DNA of 64,000 bases from Lachnospiraceae bacterium (GTDB lineage Bacteria; Bacillota; Clostridia; Lachnospirales; Lachnospiraceae): contig JAUNWX010000002.1 of the NCBI GenBank assembly GCA_030540075.1, forward strand, positions 1 through 64,000, given 5' to 3'. Under the pieces are notes generated by a model. It worked only from the letters and a program-made list of their open reading frames with translations. It was not told the DNA's origin and did not search any database. This document shows positions 42,808-51,188 of this stretch, in pieces (the stretch's first letter is position 1; each line of letters begins with the position of its first letter). A program made the translations under genes and the position numbers.

Positions 42808-43758
42808 TTACCCTTGCGGAGTGCCGATGCTTTCGTCTAGCCAGTAGTTCTGCATCTTCTGGGCGTAGATGCGCGACAGCTTGATCAGATATTTGTCGGC
42901 GGAGCTGAGCACTCTAGTTTTGGAGAAGAGGATATACCAGTTCCAGCTCGGATCCTGTTCCAGATAAAACCAGGCGGTTGTTTTACTCCGTTTTGCGTAG
43001 GACTGCGGCATGATGGTGCAGCAGAGTCCTTTATCGACGAGTCGGTAGAGGGCATTGTTCATCAGAGTTTCATAACGGATGTCCGGGATGAAGCCGGCAT
43101 CTTCAAACAGCGGGTCGATGACCTGGCGCATGGTCGAGCCGGCAAACATGAACGCAAATCGATCATGCTGTAAACGTCGGAGATCCATCGTGTGTAATGG
43201 CTTATGTGGCGGTGCGGCCAGCTGTGCGAGCGGGTGGGAGGCCGGTATCCCCAGTACCAGCTTCTCGTTACACAGCTTTACAGAATCAAAGAGATTCGGT
43301 GAGGGCTTTTCGTTCGTCATGATGAAGGCCATGTCCAGCTGGTCGTTAGCGATTTTTTCCTTCATCTCCTTTACGGTCTGCTCCATCAGAGAGATCGAAA
43401 CATTCGGAAAACACTTGCTGAACTCTTCGGAGATATCGATGAAGAGGTCGATCCCGTGCTCGAACGGGAGACCATAGGAGATCGTACCGCTGGGGTTATC
43501 CGTCAGATCTTGAATCTGGGTTACACAGTTCTGTGCCATTTTTAGAATTCGCTTCGCATTGGCGATGTAAATCTGTCCTGCCAGCGTCGGCTTCATTTCC
43601 TTATTAGTACGGTAGAACAGTGGCGTGCCCAGTTCTTTTTCGGTCTTAATCAGCTGCTGATTAAGACCAGACTGCGAAATATAGAGCTTTTCTGCTGCCT
43701 TCGTAACGTTCTTTGCTTCGGCGATCGCGATGATATACTCGAGAATCTTGAAATCCAT
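42808..43758 (-). CDS. LysR-family regulator of the TRAP operon
   Basis: A 316-residue LysR protein with VTKAAEKLYISQSGLNQQLIKTEKELGTPLF. It is divergent from dctQ across 169 nt containing two perfect dyads, likely operator sites. The effector is unknown. Confidence 0.9.
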   Translation of the reverse strand: MDFKILEYIIAIAEAKNVTKAAEKLYISQSGLNQQLIKTEKELGTPLFYRTNKEMKPTLAGQIYIANAKRILKMAQNCVTQIQDLTDNPSGTISYGLPFEHGIDLFIDISEEFSKCFPNVSISLMEQTVKEMKEKIANDQLDMAFIMTNEKPSPNLFDSVKLCNEKLVLGIPASHPLAQLAAPPHKPLHTMDLRRLQHDRFAFMFAGSTMRQVIDPLFEDAGFIPDIRYETLMNNALYRLVDKGLCCTIMPQSYAKRSKTTAWFYLEQDPSWNWYILFSKTRVLSSADKYLIKLSRIYAQKMQNYWLDESIGTPQG

Positions 43759-43775
43759 AGTCCTCCAACAGAAGT

Positions 43776-43790
43776 GCCGAAAATTTCGGC
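43776..43790. promoter_or_regulatory. Perfect palindrome, candidate LysR operator
   Basis: GCCGAAA-A-TTTCGGC, a 7-1-7 dyad 17 nt from the LysR start codon. It would suit autoregulation. Confidence 0.5.
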
Positions 43791-43817
43791 TAATAATATA
43801 AGAAATGCACAGTATCT

Positions 43818-43832
43818 AGAAGTAAAACTTCT
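43818..43832. promoter_or_regulatory. Dyad upstream of the TRAP promoter
   Basis: AGAAGT-AAA-ACTTCT, a perfect 6-3-6 inverted repeat 13 nt before the -35 of the dctQ promoter, a fitting place for an activator. Confidence 0.5.
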
Positions 43833-43845
43833 TGAAGATACCTTT

Positions 43846-43874
43846 TTTAACTGTTTTACCTGTTTTAACATAAT
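43846..43874 (+). promoter_or_regulatory. Promoter of the TRAP operon
   Basis: TTTAAC (43846-43851) and CATAAT (43869-43874) with a 17-nt spacer; a second -10-like TATAGT lies at 43882-43887 and is an alternative. Confidence 0.5.
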
Positions 43875-43927
43875 GGTTAAACTATAGTCAATACAAAATT
43901 CTGATTGCGTTTTAGGAGGATTTGATT

Positions 43928-44413
43928 ATGAAAGTGCTCAAGTGGCTCGACCTTCACTTCGAAGAAGCCTGCCTCACGGTATTTCTGATTGCGCTGACGG
44001 TACTGGTAACCATGAACGTAGTTCTTCGTTATATTTTCGGCACCGGCTTAACCTGGAGTGAGGCGATCTGCCGTTACTGTCTGGTGTACTCCACCTTCCT
44101 GACCATCGCGCACTGGGTGCGTCGGAACAGCGGTATCTGCGTGGATTTCATCCTCCAGATCGTGCCGAAGCAGGTCGCAGCGGTCTTGAAGTGGATCGTA
44201 AAAGTGCTGCAGATTGTTTTCTTCTTTTTGCTTTTTAAATCCTCCATTTCGGTTCTGCAGGCAACCTACGTATCCGGAACGGTCGATGGAACGCTCGGCT
44301 TTAACATGGCATATATCTACTTTGCATGCTGCATCGGTTTCTGTGATGCGCTGATCCGAAGCATCCAGGTCTTCGTGCTGGAGCTTCCGATGTTTAAGAA
44401 GAAGGAGGCATAA
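43928..44413 (+). CDS. dctQ: TRAP transporter small permease
   Basis: A 161-residue protein with four predicted helices and the DctQ pattern: NVVLRYIFGTGLTWSEAICRYCLVY near the second helix and RRNSGICVDFI after it. AGGAGG lies 8 nt before ATG 43928; the earlier in-frame TTG at 43922 is unlikely. It lies 4 nt before dctM. Confidence 0.88.
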   Translation: MKVLKWLDLHFEEACLTVFLIALTVLVTMNVVLRYIFGTGLTWSEAICRYCLVYSTFLTIAHWVRRNSGICVDFILQIVPKQVAAVLKWIVKVLQIVFFFLLFKSSISVLQATYVSGTVDGTLGFNMAYIYFACCIGFCDALIRSIQVFVLELPMFKKKEA

Positions 44414-44417
44414 TACG

Positions 44418-45710
44418 ATGGCGATGGGTCTGTTTTTCCTGATTTTCTTTGTTCTGATTGCGATCGGCGCACCGATGGCACTGGTATTCGGCGGTATGAG
44501 CTTTCTGCCAGGTATGTTAAGTGCTTCCGTTCCGTACACGATCGATGCTGCTGTGCGAAGCATGTTTTCGAGCTTAAACAGCTTCACGATGCTGGCGGTG
44601 CCACTCTTCATGCTGTCCGGCGTCATCATGGCGCGGGGTGGTATTTCGAAAAAGCTATTTGACTTTTTTGCCTACTTTATCGGAAACAAAACCGCCGGTC
44701 TTACATGTGCCGTCGTGCTGACCTGCATGTTCTATGGTGCCATCTCCGGATCTTCACCGGCCACGGTATCTGCCGTCGGTGCCATGTGTATCCCGTTTTT
44801 AACTTCTTTAAATTATGATCTGGTATTTGCAACCTCGATCGTAACCGTAGCGGGTGGCCTCGGTGTTATCATCCCGCCGTCCATTTCCTACATCGTTTAT
44901 TCCGGCGCTTCGGATACCTCTCCATCGGATCTCTTTATCGCCGGTATCCTTCCGGGTATCCTGATCGGCCTCTGCTTATGCGTATGCTGCTACCTGCACT
45001 GCCTGAAGTCTGGTGAAGATAAGGAAAAGCTGAAGGAAAACTATGAAGCACTTCATAAGCTCGGCTTCGGTGCGGTATTTAAGGAGAGCTTCGCTGCCCT
45101 TCTGACGCCGGTCATCATCCTCGGGTCTATCTACGGTGGTATCTGCTCGCCGACGGAAGCCGCGGCTGTTTCGGTTGTATATGCTCTGGTTGTATCCCTG
45201 TTCGTCTATCGTACGATTCAGATGAAGGATGTGCTGACCATGTTTGTGGAGGGTGCGAAGTCCTACATCGCGATTCTCTTTATCATCGCGAGTGCCACTG
45301 CATTCGGTCGCTGCCTGACCATCATGCAGTACCCGCAGCTGGTATCGAAGGCCATCCTCGGAACCTTCAGTAACAAGTTTGCGATCATCCTCGTCATGAA
45401 TGTAATTCTTCTGGTATTCGGTATGATCCTTGACAACATTCCGAATATCATGATCCTGACGCCGATTCTCCTTCCGATTGCGAAGACGATCGGTATGGAT
45501 CCGGTCCACTTCGGTATCATGATGACCTGTAACCTGGCGATCGGCATGGTGACACCGCCGATGGGTATCAACCTCTACGTCGCATCTGGCATGACCGGCG
45601 TGCCGGTACTGAAGCTGGCGAAGGCCTGCGTTCCATTCCTGATTGCGTTCTTCATTGCGCTTATGGTGATTTCCTTTGTTCCGGCGGTCAGCCTAGCACT
45701 GATCGGATAA
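44418..45710 (+). CDS. dctM: TRAP transporter large permease
   Basis: A 430-residue DctM protein with about 12 helices and signatures FMLSGVIMARGGISKKLFDF, YGAISGSSPATVSAVG and NMILLVFGMILDN-like residues at 390s; GMVTPPMGINLYVASGM near the C-terminus is typical. It forms the sodium-driven permease with DctQ and takes solute from DctP. Confidence 0.92.
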   Translation: MAMGLFFLIFFVLIAIGAPMALVFGGMSFLPGMLSASVPYTIDAAVRSMFSSLNSFTMLAVPLFMLSGVIMARGGISKKLFDFFAYFIGNKTAGLTCAVVLTCMFYGAISGSSPATVSAVGAMCIPFLTSLNYDLVFATSIVTVAGGLGVIIPPSISYIVYSGASDTSPSDLFIAGILPGILIGLCLCVCCYLHCLKSGEDKEKLKENYEALHKLGFGAVFKESFAALLTPVIILGSIYGGICSPTEAAAVSVVYALVVSLFVYRTIQMKDVLTMFVEGAKSYIAILFIIASATAFGRCLTIMQYPQLVSKAILGTFSNKFAIILVMNVILLVFGMILDNIPNIMILTPILLPIAKTIGMDPVHFGIMMTCNLAIGMVTPPMGINLYVASGMTGVPVLKLAKACVPFLIAFFIALMVISFVPAVSLALIG

Positions 45711-45718
45711 ACTTCCAG

Positions 45719-45750
45719 CTTCGGCGAAGTGTATACTCCCTTCGCCGAAG
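45719..45750 (+). terminator. Hairpin after dctM
   Basis: CTTCGGCGAAG and CTTCGCCGAAG form a perfect 11-bp stem with a 10-nt loop. A second stem CCCCCG/CGGGGG (45755-45788) follows. No T run follows either, so these may stabilise or process the mRNA between permease and binding-protein genes. Confidence 0.5.
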
Positions 45751-45803
45751 TGCTCCCCCGAAACGCTCTGTGCGACAGATGCCGGGGGTAAACATTGTTC
45801 CAG

Positions 45804-45820
45804 ATAACACAGTGTGTTAT
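45804..45820. promoter_or_regulatory. Perfect palindrome before dctP
   Basis: ATAACACA-G-TGTGTTAT is an 8-1-8 dyad 29 nt before the dctP start codon. A one-base loop cannot form in RNA without fraying, so a DNA operator is more likely; no other copy was noticed in the window. Confidence 0.45.
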
Positions 45821-45849
45821 TTCGATAAAACGAAAGAGAGGTAAGTATT

Positions 45850-46932
45850 ATGAAAAAAATGAGTGTTCTTGCAGTGATTGCAGCGATGAGTATGGGACTC
45901 AGCGCATGTGGAGGATCCACTGGTGCGACGGCAACGACAGCAGCGGCTGCAGCGGCTGCGGCTGCGGAAACGAAGGGTGAGGCAGCGGCTTCTGGGGATA
46001 CCGTGACCATCGATCAGGACTATACCTGGAATGTAGCGATGAATGTTTCAGAGTCAACCCTGAACTATAAGTTCTACGATGCGTTCAAGAAGGAGATCGA
46101 GGAGAAGTCCGGCGGAAAGATCACCATGAATCTCTTCCCGAACGGTCAGCTCGGCGGTGACGCAGAGCAGCTCCAGTCCCTGATGGATGGTACGGTACAG
46201 TTCAGTACGACGATCACCTCCGGTATGACCTCGACGATTCCGCAGTATGGTGTATTTGATCTCCCGAATGCCTTTAAGGATCTCGATCAGATGCGTACCG
46301 TAGAGGATAACACAGATCTCCTCAACGCCTTAAATGAGGCCTCTGCAGTGAAGGGCATCCACTTGATGGGTATGGCCGATGCCGGCTTCCGTGAGCTGAC
46401 CAGCAATAAGGAGATTCATGCGGTTTCCGATTTATCCGGTCTGAAGATCCGTGTCATCGATAACCCGTACCATCAGCTCTACTGGACTAGCCTCGGTGCA
46501 GCCACCACTACGATGGACTTCAACGAAGTGTACTCTTCTTTACAGCAGAAGGTGATCGACGCAGAGGAGAATCCGTACATGAACATCTGTGCCAACAAGT
46601 TCTATGAGGTTCAGCCATACATCGTAGAGACCAATCACCTGGCACATATGATGGTCTTCACCATGAACAAGGCTCTCTATGACAGCCTTCCGGACAATGT
46701 AAAGTCGCTCGTCGACAGCTGCGCAGCCGATGCGCTGCAGGCAACACGTGATGCGGCAGATGATGCGATTGCAGAGTACAAGAAGACAATCACCGATGCC
46801 GGATCTCAGATCATCACCTTAGATGATGCCGTCCTCACAGAGATGCAGGAAAAGGCACAGCCGGTCTATGACAAGGTACGTGCGGATCTCGGCGATGAGC
46901 TGGTCGACACCTTCCTCGCTGCGACAAAGTAA
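45850..46932 (+). CDS. dctP: TRAP transporter solute-binding lipoprotein
   Basis: A 360-residue DctP-family protein with a lipoprotein signal ending in LSAC (C20) and a long Ala/Thr linker. GLKIRVIDNPYHQLYWTSLGAATTTMDFNEVYSSLQQKVIDAEENPYMN spans the ligand-binding Arg and the conserved E-N-P region; the Arg in KIRV typically pairs with a substrate carboxylate, so the solute is likely an organic acid. Unlike most TRAP operons it is the last of the three genes, and it is set off by hairpins and a dyad that suggest separate control. Confidence 0.9.
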   Translation: MKKMSVLAVIAAMSMGLSACGGSTGATATTAAAAAAAAAETKGEAAASGDTVTIDQDYTWNVAMNVSESTLNYKFYDAFKKEIEEKSGGKITMNLFPNGQLGGDAEQLQSLMDGTVQFSTTITSGMTSTIPQYGVFDLPNAFKDLDQMRTVEDNTDLLNALNEASAVKGIHLMGMADAGFRELTSNKEIHAVSDLSGLKIRVIDNPYHQLYWTSLGAATTTMDFNEVYSSLQQKVIDAEENPYMNICANKFYEVQPYIVETNHLAHMMVFTMNKALYDSLPDNVKSLVDSCAADALQATRDAADDAIAEYKKTITDAGSQIITLDDAVLTEMQEKAQPVYDKVRADLGDELVDTFLAATK

Positions 46933-46947
46933 GAAACATTCACGCTG

Positions 46948-46983
46948 GCAGCATTTCACGTTTTCGTGAAATGCTGTTCTTTT
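46948..46983 (+). terminator. Terminator after dctP
   Basis: CAGCATTTCACG and CGTGAAATGCTG form a perfect 12-bp stem with a TTTT loop followed by TTCTTTT. The amidohydrolase start codon follows by only 24 nt, so its expression depends on read-through. Confidence 0.85.
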
Positions 46984-47006
46984 AAAAAGAGATAGGAATA
47001 CAACGC

Positions 47007-48140
47007 ATGGCAGACAAGATACTGATTAAAAACGGAATGGTGTACGATCCGATCCGTCATGAAATGAAGAAAAGAAACATTGCCCTCGCACACAGGAAGA
47101 TATGTACACTCGAGGGATTCACTCCGGACATGGAAATCGATGCAGAGGGGTGTTATGTGACGCCGGGGCTGATCGATTTTCATCTGCACTGCTTTACCGC
47201 TGCGTCGGATGGAACCTGTGATGCCGATACCTTCTGCCTTCCGAATGGTGTAACCACCTGCATCGATGCAGGAACCGCAGGAAGTGCGAACTTCCGGGCG
47301 CTCTATACGGATGTCATCGCGAGATCCACCACCCGGGTGCTGGCACTCCTTCACGTAGCGCCGGAAGGTCTGACCTCTGGAAGACATGCGGAAAATCAGA
47401 CACCGGCGGACTGGGATCTGGAGAAAATCGAGCATTTTTGCAGAACGTATCCGGAAATCGTCGGACTGAAGATCCGCATGGGGAAAAATATCTGTGACCC
47501 ATATGGACTGAAGGATGAACATCTGAAAGCCGGGATTCAGCTGGCAGAAAAACTCGGTAAAAGAGTCGTCGTGCATGTCAATGATCCGAATGTGCCGACC
47601 GAACAGATCGCCGCAGAACTCCGTCCAGGGGATGTTTTCTGCCACATGTATGCCGGAAAGGATGAAAATATCCTTTCAGAAGAGGGAAGCGTAAGGGCGG
47701 GCATCCGGGAGGCACGCCAGCGTGGTGTGTTTTTCGATGCCTGCAATGGCCGAGGGAATTTCCTCTTCCAGGTAGCGGAACCGGCCATCCGGGATGGCTT
47801 CCTTCCGGACATCATCAGCAGTGATAACAGCCCGGTCGGAAACTACAGACATCCGCTGATTTCACTGCCGCGTCTCCTCAGTAAGTACCTGATGTTTGGC
47901 ATGCCACTGGAGGACGTCTTCGATGCGGCCACCATCACGCCGGCAAGGTGGCTGGGGATGGAGTCGCTGGTATCGATGGATCCGGATACCGCTGCGGATA
48001 TCGCGATCTTCAGACTGGATCATAAGGACATCGTGCATAAGGACTGGAGCGGCGCGGAGCGTGTCGGACATGAGGTACTGATTCCGGAACTGACGATCCG
48101 AGATGGTGTGATCGTCTATGCACAGTCCGATTTCCTCTGA
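47007..48140 (+). CDS. Amidohydrolase-superfamily deacetylase-like metallohydrolase (COG3964 type)
   Basis: A 377-residue TIM-barrel metal hydrolase with a complete binuclear site: H59-L-H61, the probable carboxylated K155 (in GLKIRMG), H190, H213 and D273. The overall layout resembles the EF0837/Atu3266 group, several members of which hydrolyse acetyl esters of (R)-hydroxy acids, although many are annotated as dihydroorotase or adenine deaminase. Downstream of a TRAP importer, a role in deacylating an imported hydroxy acid is the favoured inference. AGATAGGAA precedes the ATG. Confidence 0.8.
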   Translation: MADKILIKNGMVYDPIRHEMKKRNIALAHRKICTLEGFTPDMEIDAEGCYVTPGLIDFHLHCFTAASDGTCDADTFCLPNGVTTCIDAGTAGSANFRALYTDVIARSTTRVLALLHVAPEGLTSGRHAENQTPADWDLEKIEHFCRTYPEIVGLKIRMGKNICDPYGLKDEHLKAGIQLAEKLGKRVVVHVNDPNVPTEQIAAELRPGDVFCHMYAGKDENILSEEGSVRAGIREARQRGVFFDACNGRGNFLFQVAEPAIRDGFLPDIISSDNSPVGNYRHPLISLPRLLSKYLMFGMPLEDVFDAATITPARWLGMESLVSMDPDTAADIAIFRLDHKDIVHKDWSGAERVGHEVLIPELTIRDGVIVYAQSDFL

Positions 48141-48188
48141 TGGTATCATGACTGTTCGTTCGACAGGAAAAGAGATGAAATAAAGCGC

Positions 48189-48240
48189 GAGCCCTTCACG
48201 GATTCACTGATCTGAAAGATCAGCGGTCAGTGAAGGGCTC
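48189..48240. terminator. Bidirectional terminator, amidohydrolase / LysR
   Basis: GAGCCCTTCAC and GTGAAGGGCTC form an 11-bp outer stem around an inner CTGATCT-GAA-AGATCAG hairpin. No strong T run follows, so efficiency is uncertain. Confidence 0.65.
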
Positions 48241-48255
48241 GATGTGTTCTGGGCT

Positions 48256-49185
48256 TCAGTTAATCTGCACCGGTGCCAGGTGCTCAGCCCAGTACGCACG
48301 TACCATGGCGATGAAATCCTTCGCGGCGTCGGTGAGGTACGCACCTTTACGGTAGGTGATACAGAGATCCCAGGTCGGATGATTCGGTAACACGAAGCAT
48401 CCGATCTTGGGATTTTTTTCGTCTGCATAGTAGCGAGGCACGATCGCACAGCAGAGACTGGCTTCCACTAGGGTCGGAAGACTGGCGGTTGAGTTCGTTT
48501 CCATGAGGATCATCGGCTCGAAGCCGGCATTTTGAAAGATGTCATCCGAAATCTGGCGAGTGGTCGATGCGTGGGAGAGAACGACGAATGGCTCGTACTG
48601 CAGATCCCTCAGGTTGATGACCGGAAGCTCTGGTCCGCTGAAGGAGTAGCGGTCGCAGAGTGGATGCTTTTTCGGTACCAGGACACACATCTCTTCGGAG
48701 CCGATCGTCAGATAGTCATCGCTCGTCCGCTGATCCTTCCGTAGGGTGACGAAGCCGAGGTCGATGTTTCCGGCTTTCAGCTCCTGCTGCAGAGTCGTCA
48801 CACTCATTTCCTGCGGACTGATGCGCAGTTCACTGTATTTGTCGTGGAGCGCAGGATAGATCTGTGTGAACATGCGGATGCCGCGATTGGTCGTCAGACC
48901 GATCTTCAGCTCGGATTTTCCGGAGTGCGTGATGTTGTAAATGCGCTTATAGGTATCCTGCTTGATCAGGAGCGCCTTTCTGGCTCCCTGCAGATACGCT
49001 TCCCCGGCTTCGGTCGGGTGCCAGTCGGTGCGGGAACGCACGAAGAGCTGCGTACCTAACTCCTTTTCCAGCTTGAGAAGCTGTTGATTCAGGGCAGACT
49101 GGGAGATGAAGAGATTTTTGGCGGCTTTCGTAATGTTATTCTCTTTCGCGATTTCAACCATATATTCGCATTCCCGGAAATCCAT
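48256..49185 (-). CDS. LysR-family regulator divergent from glucarate dehydratase
   Basis: A 309-residue LysR protein (ITKAAKNLFISQSALNQQLLKLEKELGTQLF). The ATG at 49185 is used because family homology starts there; an in-frame Met at 49272 would extend through the operator region. It faces the glucarate dehydratase gene and, given the copied control region at 51.0 kb, probably controls the TTT importer too. Its last 200 nt have a near-identical copy at 37273-37468. Confidence 0.9.
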   Translation of the reverse strand: MDFRECEYMVEIAKENNITKAAKNLFISQSALNQQLLKLEKELGTQLFVRSRTDWHPTEAGEAYLQGARKALLIKQDTYKRIYNITHSGKSELKIGLTTNRGIRMFTQIYPALHDKYSELRISPQEMSVTTLQQELKAGNIDLGFVTLRKDQRTSDDYLTIGSEEMCVLVPKKHPLCDRYSFSGPELPVINLRDLQYEPFVVLSHASTTRQISDDIFQNAGFEPMILMETNSTASLPTLVEASLCCAIVPRYYADEKNPKIGCFVLPNHPTWDLCITYRKGAYLTDAAKDFIAMVRAYWAEHLAPVQIN

Positions 49186-49228
49186 AGGTCCATCCTTAAA
49201 TAAAATGATCATTACATATCGATGATTC

Positions 49229-49249
49229 AACGTAAGTTTTCCTAACGTT
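49229..49249. promoter_or_regulatory. Candidate LysR operator of the glucarate block
   Basis: AACGTAAG and CTAACGTT arms (7 of 8 complementary) flank TTTTC. Positions 49233-49247 are identical in reverse complement to 29513-29527 before garD, and the element recurs with changes at 51011-51029. It lies 44 nt from the LysR start. Confidence 0.65.
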
Positions 49250-49332
49250 ATTATAAGTAAAACTAAAAGCAAAACTTATTAAAATGTGTCAGAACGATAA
49301 GCTTTACTTATTATACCATAAGAGTTACGAGC

Positions 49333-49361
49333 TTTACTAAAAAATATGTGAAATTTATACT
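49333..49361 (+). promoter_or_regulatory. Promoter of glucarate dehydratase gene
   Basis: TTTACT (49333-49338) and TATACT (49356-49361), 17-nt spacer, preceded by GAGTTACGAGC. The same arrangement occurs at 51115-51143. The remaining gene-free sequence to 49485 is a leader of about 118 nt with AGGAGG before the ATG. Confidence 0.7.
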
Positions 49362-49485
49362 TTCCATATGAGAAGTACAGAAACCATCGATCATTACAGC
49401 GAAGAGCTGCAGATGATGGAAACATTCGATCCTGCAGAGGCGCTGTACATAAGATGCATATGAAAGATTTTGAAGGAGGAAAAAC

Positions 49486-50817
49486 ATGATTCCAGTAGTA
49501 GAAAAGATGGAAGTATTCCCAGTTGCCGGCTTCGATTCCATGGAGCTGAACCTTTCCGGTGCGCATGCACCATACTTCACCAGAAACATCGTCATCCTGA
49601 CCGATTCAAACGGTGTAGAGGGTATCGGCGAGGTTCCGGGCGGTCAGAAGATCACAAACGCACTGGAGGCGGTAAAGGATCTCGTCATCGGCACGAAGAT
49701 TTCAGATTATAAGAATACCTTAAATCGTGTACGTGCATGGCTCGATGCAAATATCAAGGATGATGTCAGAGGACTTCAGACCTTCGACCTTCGTACCGGT
49801 GTACATGTTGTAACGGCGATCGAAGCTCCGCTTCTCGACCTTATGGGTAAGTTCCTCGAGGTTCCGGCGGCTTCTCTCATGGGTGATGGCCTTCAGAGAA
49901 CGTCCGTACGTTTCCTTTCTTACCTTTTCTATGTCGGTGATCGTAAGAAGACCACGCTTCCATACATGGATGAGTCCGACTCAGACTGTGAGTGGTACAG
50001 ACTTCGTAACGAAGAAGCCATGGATCCGGAGCACATCGTCGCACTTGCGAAGGCAACGGCGGAGAAGTACGGCTTCGAGGATTTCAAGCTGAAGGGCGGC
50101 GTTTTCGAGCCGGAAGAGGAGTATAAGGCAGTCGCTGCCATCAAGAAGGCCTTCCCGAATGCGCGTGTCGATCTCGACCCGAACGGCTGCTGGTCGCTCG
50201 AGAAGTCGCTCGAGATGGCACCGAAGTTTAAGGAGATCCTGGCATACATCGAGGATCCATGCGGCGCAGAGAATGGCTTCTCCGGCCGTGAGGTGATGGC
50301 GGAGTTCCGTCAGGAGTCCGGCATGTTTACCGCAACCAACATGATCGATACCGACTGGCGTCAGATGCGTCACTGTATCGAGCTGAAGGCAGTCGACATC
50401 CCGCTGGCAGATCCGCACTTCTGGACCATGGAGGGTTCTGTACGTGTCGGTCAGCTGTGCAACGACTTCGGTCTTATGTGGGGCTGCCACTCCAACAACC
50501 ACTTCGATATCTCTCTTGCGATGGTTGCACAGTGTGCCGCAGCCATCCCTGGCCGTATGAACGGTATCGATACGCACTGGATCTGGCAGGAGGGGAGAAA
50601 CCGTCTCACGAAGAACCCGATGCAGATCGAGGGTGGATGCATTCATAACATCGATAAGATGGTGGGTCTCGGTGTCGAGGTCGATCGTGAGCAGATCATG
50701 AAGGCAAATAAGCTTTATATGGACAACTGCCTCGGTGCACGTGATGACGCGATCGGTATGCAGTTCCTCGTACCGAACTGGAAGTTTGATAACAAGCGTC
50801 CTTGCATGGTTCGCTGA
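49486..50817 (+). CDS. gudD: Glucarate dehydratase
   Basis: A 443-residue enolase-superfamily enzyme that dehydrates D-glucarate (and L-idarate) to 5-keto-4-deoxyglucarate. Catalytic positions match E. coli GudD with a constant shift of four: K201-L-K203, metal ligand D231 and N233 in DPN, and the H335-S-N-N-H-F-D catalytic dyad segment. Length (E. coli 446) also agrees. It is divergent from a LysR gene, and its product feeds the DapA-family lyase, GarR and GarK downstream. Confidence 0.93.
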   Translation: MIPVVEKMEVFPVAGFDSMELNLSGAHAPYFTRNIVILTDSNGVEGIGEVPGGQKITNALEAVKDLVIGTKISDYKNTLNRVRAWLDANIKDDVRGLQTFDLRTGVHVVTAIEAPLLDLMGKFLEVPAASLMGDGLQRTSVRFLSYLFYVGDRKKTTLPYMDESDSDCEWYRLRNEEAMDPEHIVALAKATAEKYGFEDFKLKGGVFEPEEEYKAVAAIKKAFPNARVDLDPNGCWSLEKSLEMAPKFKEILAYIEDPCGAENGFSGREVMAEFRQESGMFTATNMIDTDWRQMRHCIELKAVDIPLADPHFWTMEGSVRVGQLCNDFGLMWGCHSNNHFDISLAMVAQCAAAIPGRMNGIDTHWIWQEGRNRLTKNPMQIEGGCIHNIDKMVGLGVEVDREQIMKANKLYMDNCLGARDDAIGMQFLVPNWKFDNKRPCMVR

Positions 50818-50868
50818 TGTAGTGCGCACTTCCGGCATCCGTACCGGAGGCGTCCACGTTTTGAAAAT

Positions 50869-50928
50869 GGGCTCTCTTTAAGGTGAACAGGAATCTATGG
50901 TTCCTGCCCACTTTAGAGGGGGCTTTTT
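50869..50928 (+). terminator. Terminator after gudD
   Basis: An imperfect long stem (CTCT-CTTTAAGGTG with CACTTTAGAG) capped by a perfect CAGGAA/TTCCTG hairpin and followed by GGGGCTTTTT. Confidence 0.75.
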
Positions 50929-51010
50929 GCTGCCTGAAAGTGGACGTAGCAGCGGAGCGTCCGCCAGACGGAAACGGATAACTATTAATGAAAATGCACG
51001 TCTAAAATTT

Positions 51011-51143
51011 AACGTAAGTTTTTCTAATGCGCACATAAGCGAAACTGAAAGTAAAACGTATTGAAAGATGCATCGTTTATAAGTTTTGCTTAATTTTGCA
51101 TTAGAGTTACGAGCTTTACGAACGACATTGTGAATTTTATACT
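51011..51143 (+). promoter_or_regulatory. Duplicated control region and promoter of the TTT-BAC operon
   Basis: This stretch is a diverged copy of 49229-49361. AACGTAAG is followed by TTTTTCTAATG, and the end GAGTTACGAGCTTTAC is kept exactly. The promoter is TTTACG (51115-51120) and TATACT (51138-51143) with a 17-nt spacer, as in the first copy. No LysR gene is attached here, so the regulator at 48256 probably acts on both. The rest of the 462-nt gene-free gap (50818-51279) holds the gudD terminator and the structured leader. Confidence 0.75.
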
Positions 51144-51188
51144 AACCATAACAAAGAAACACGAGACAACTTGTGGAGTTTGAATTTT

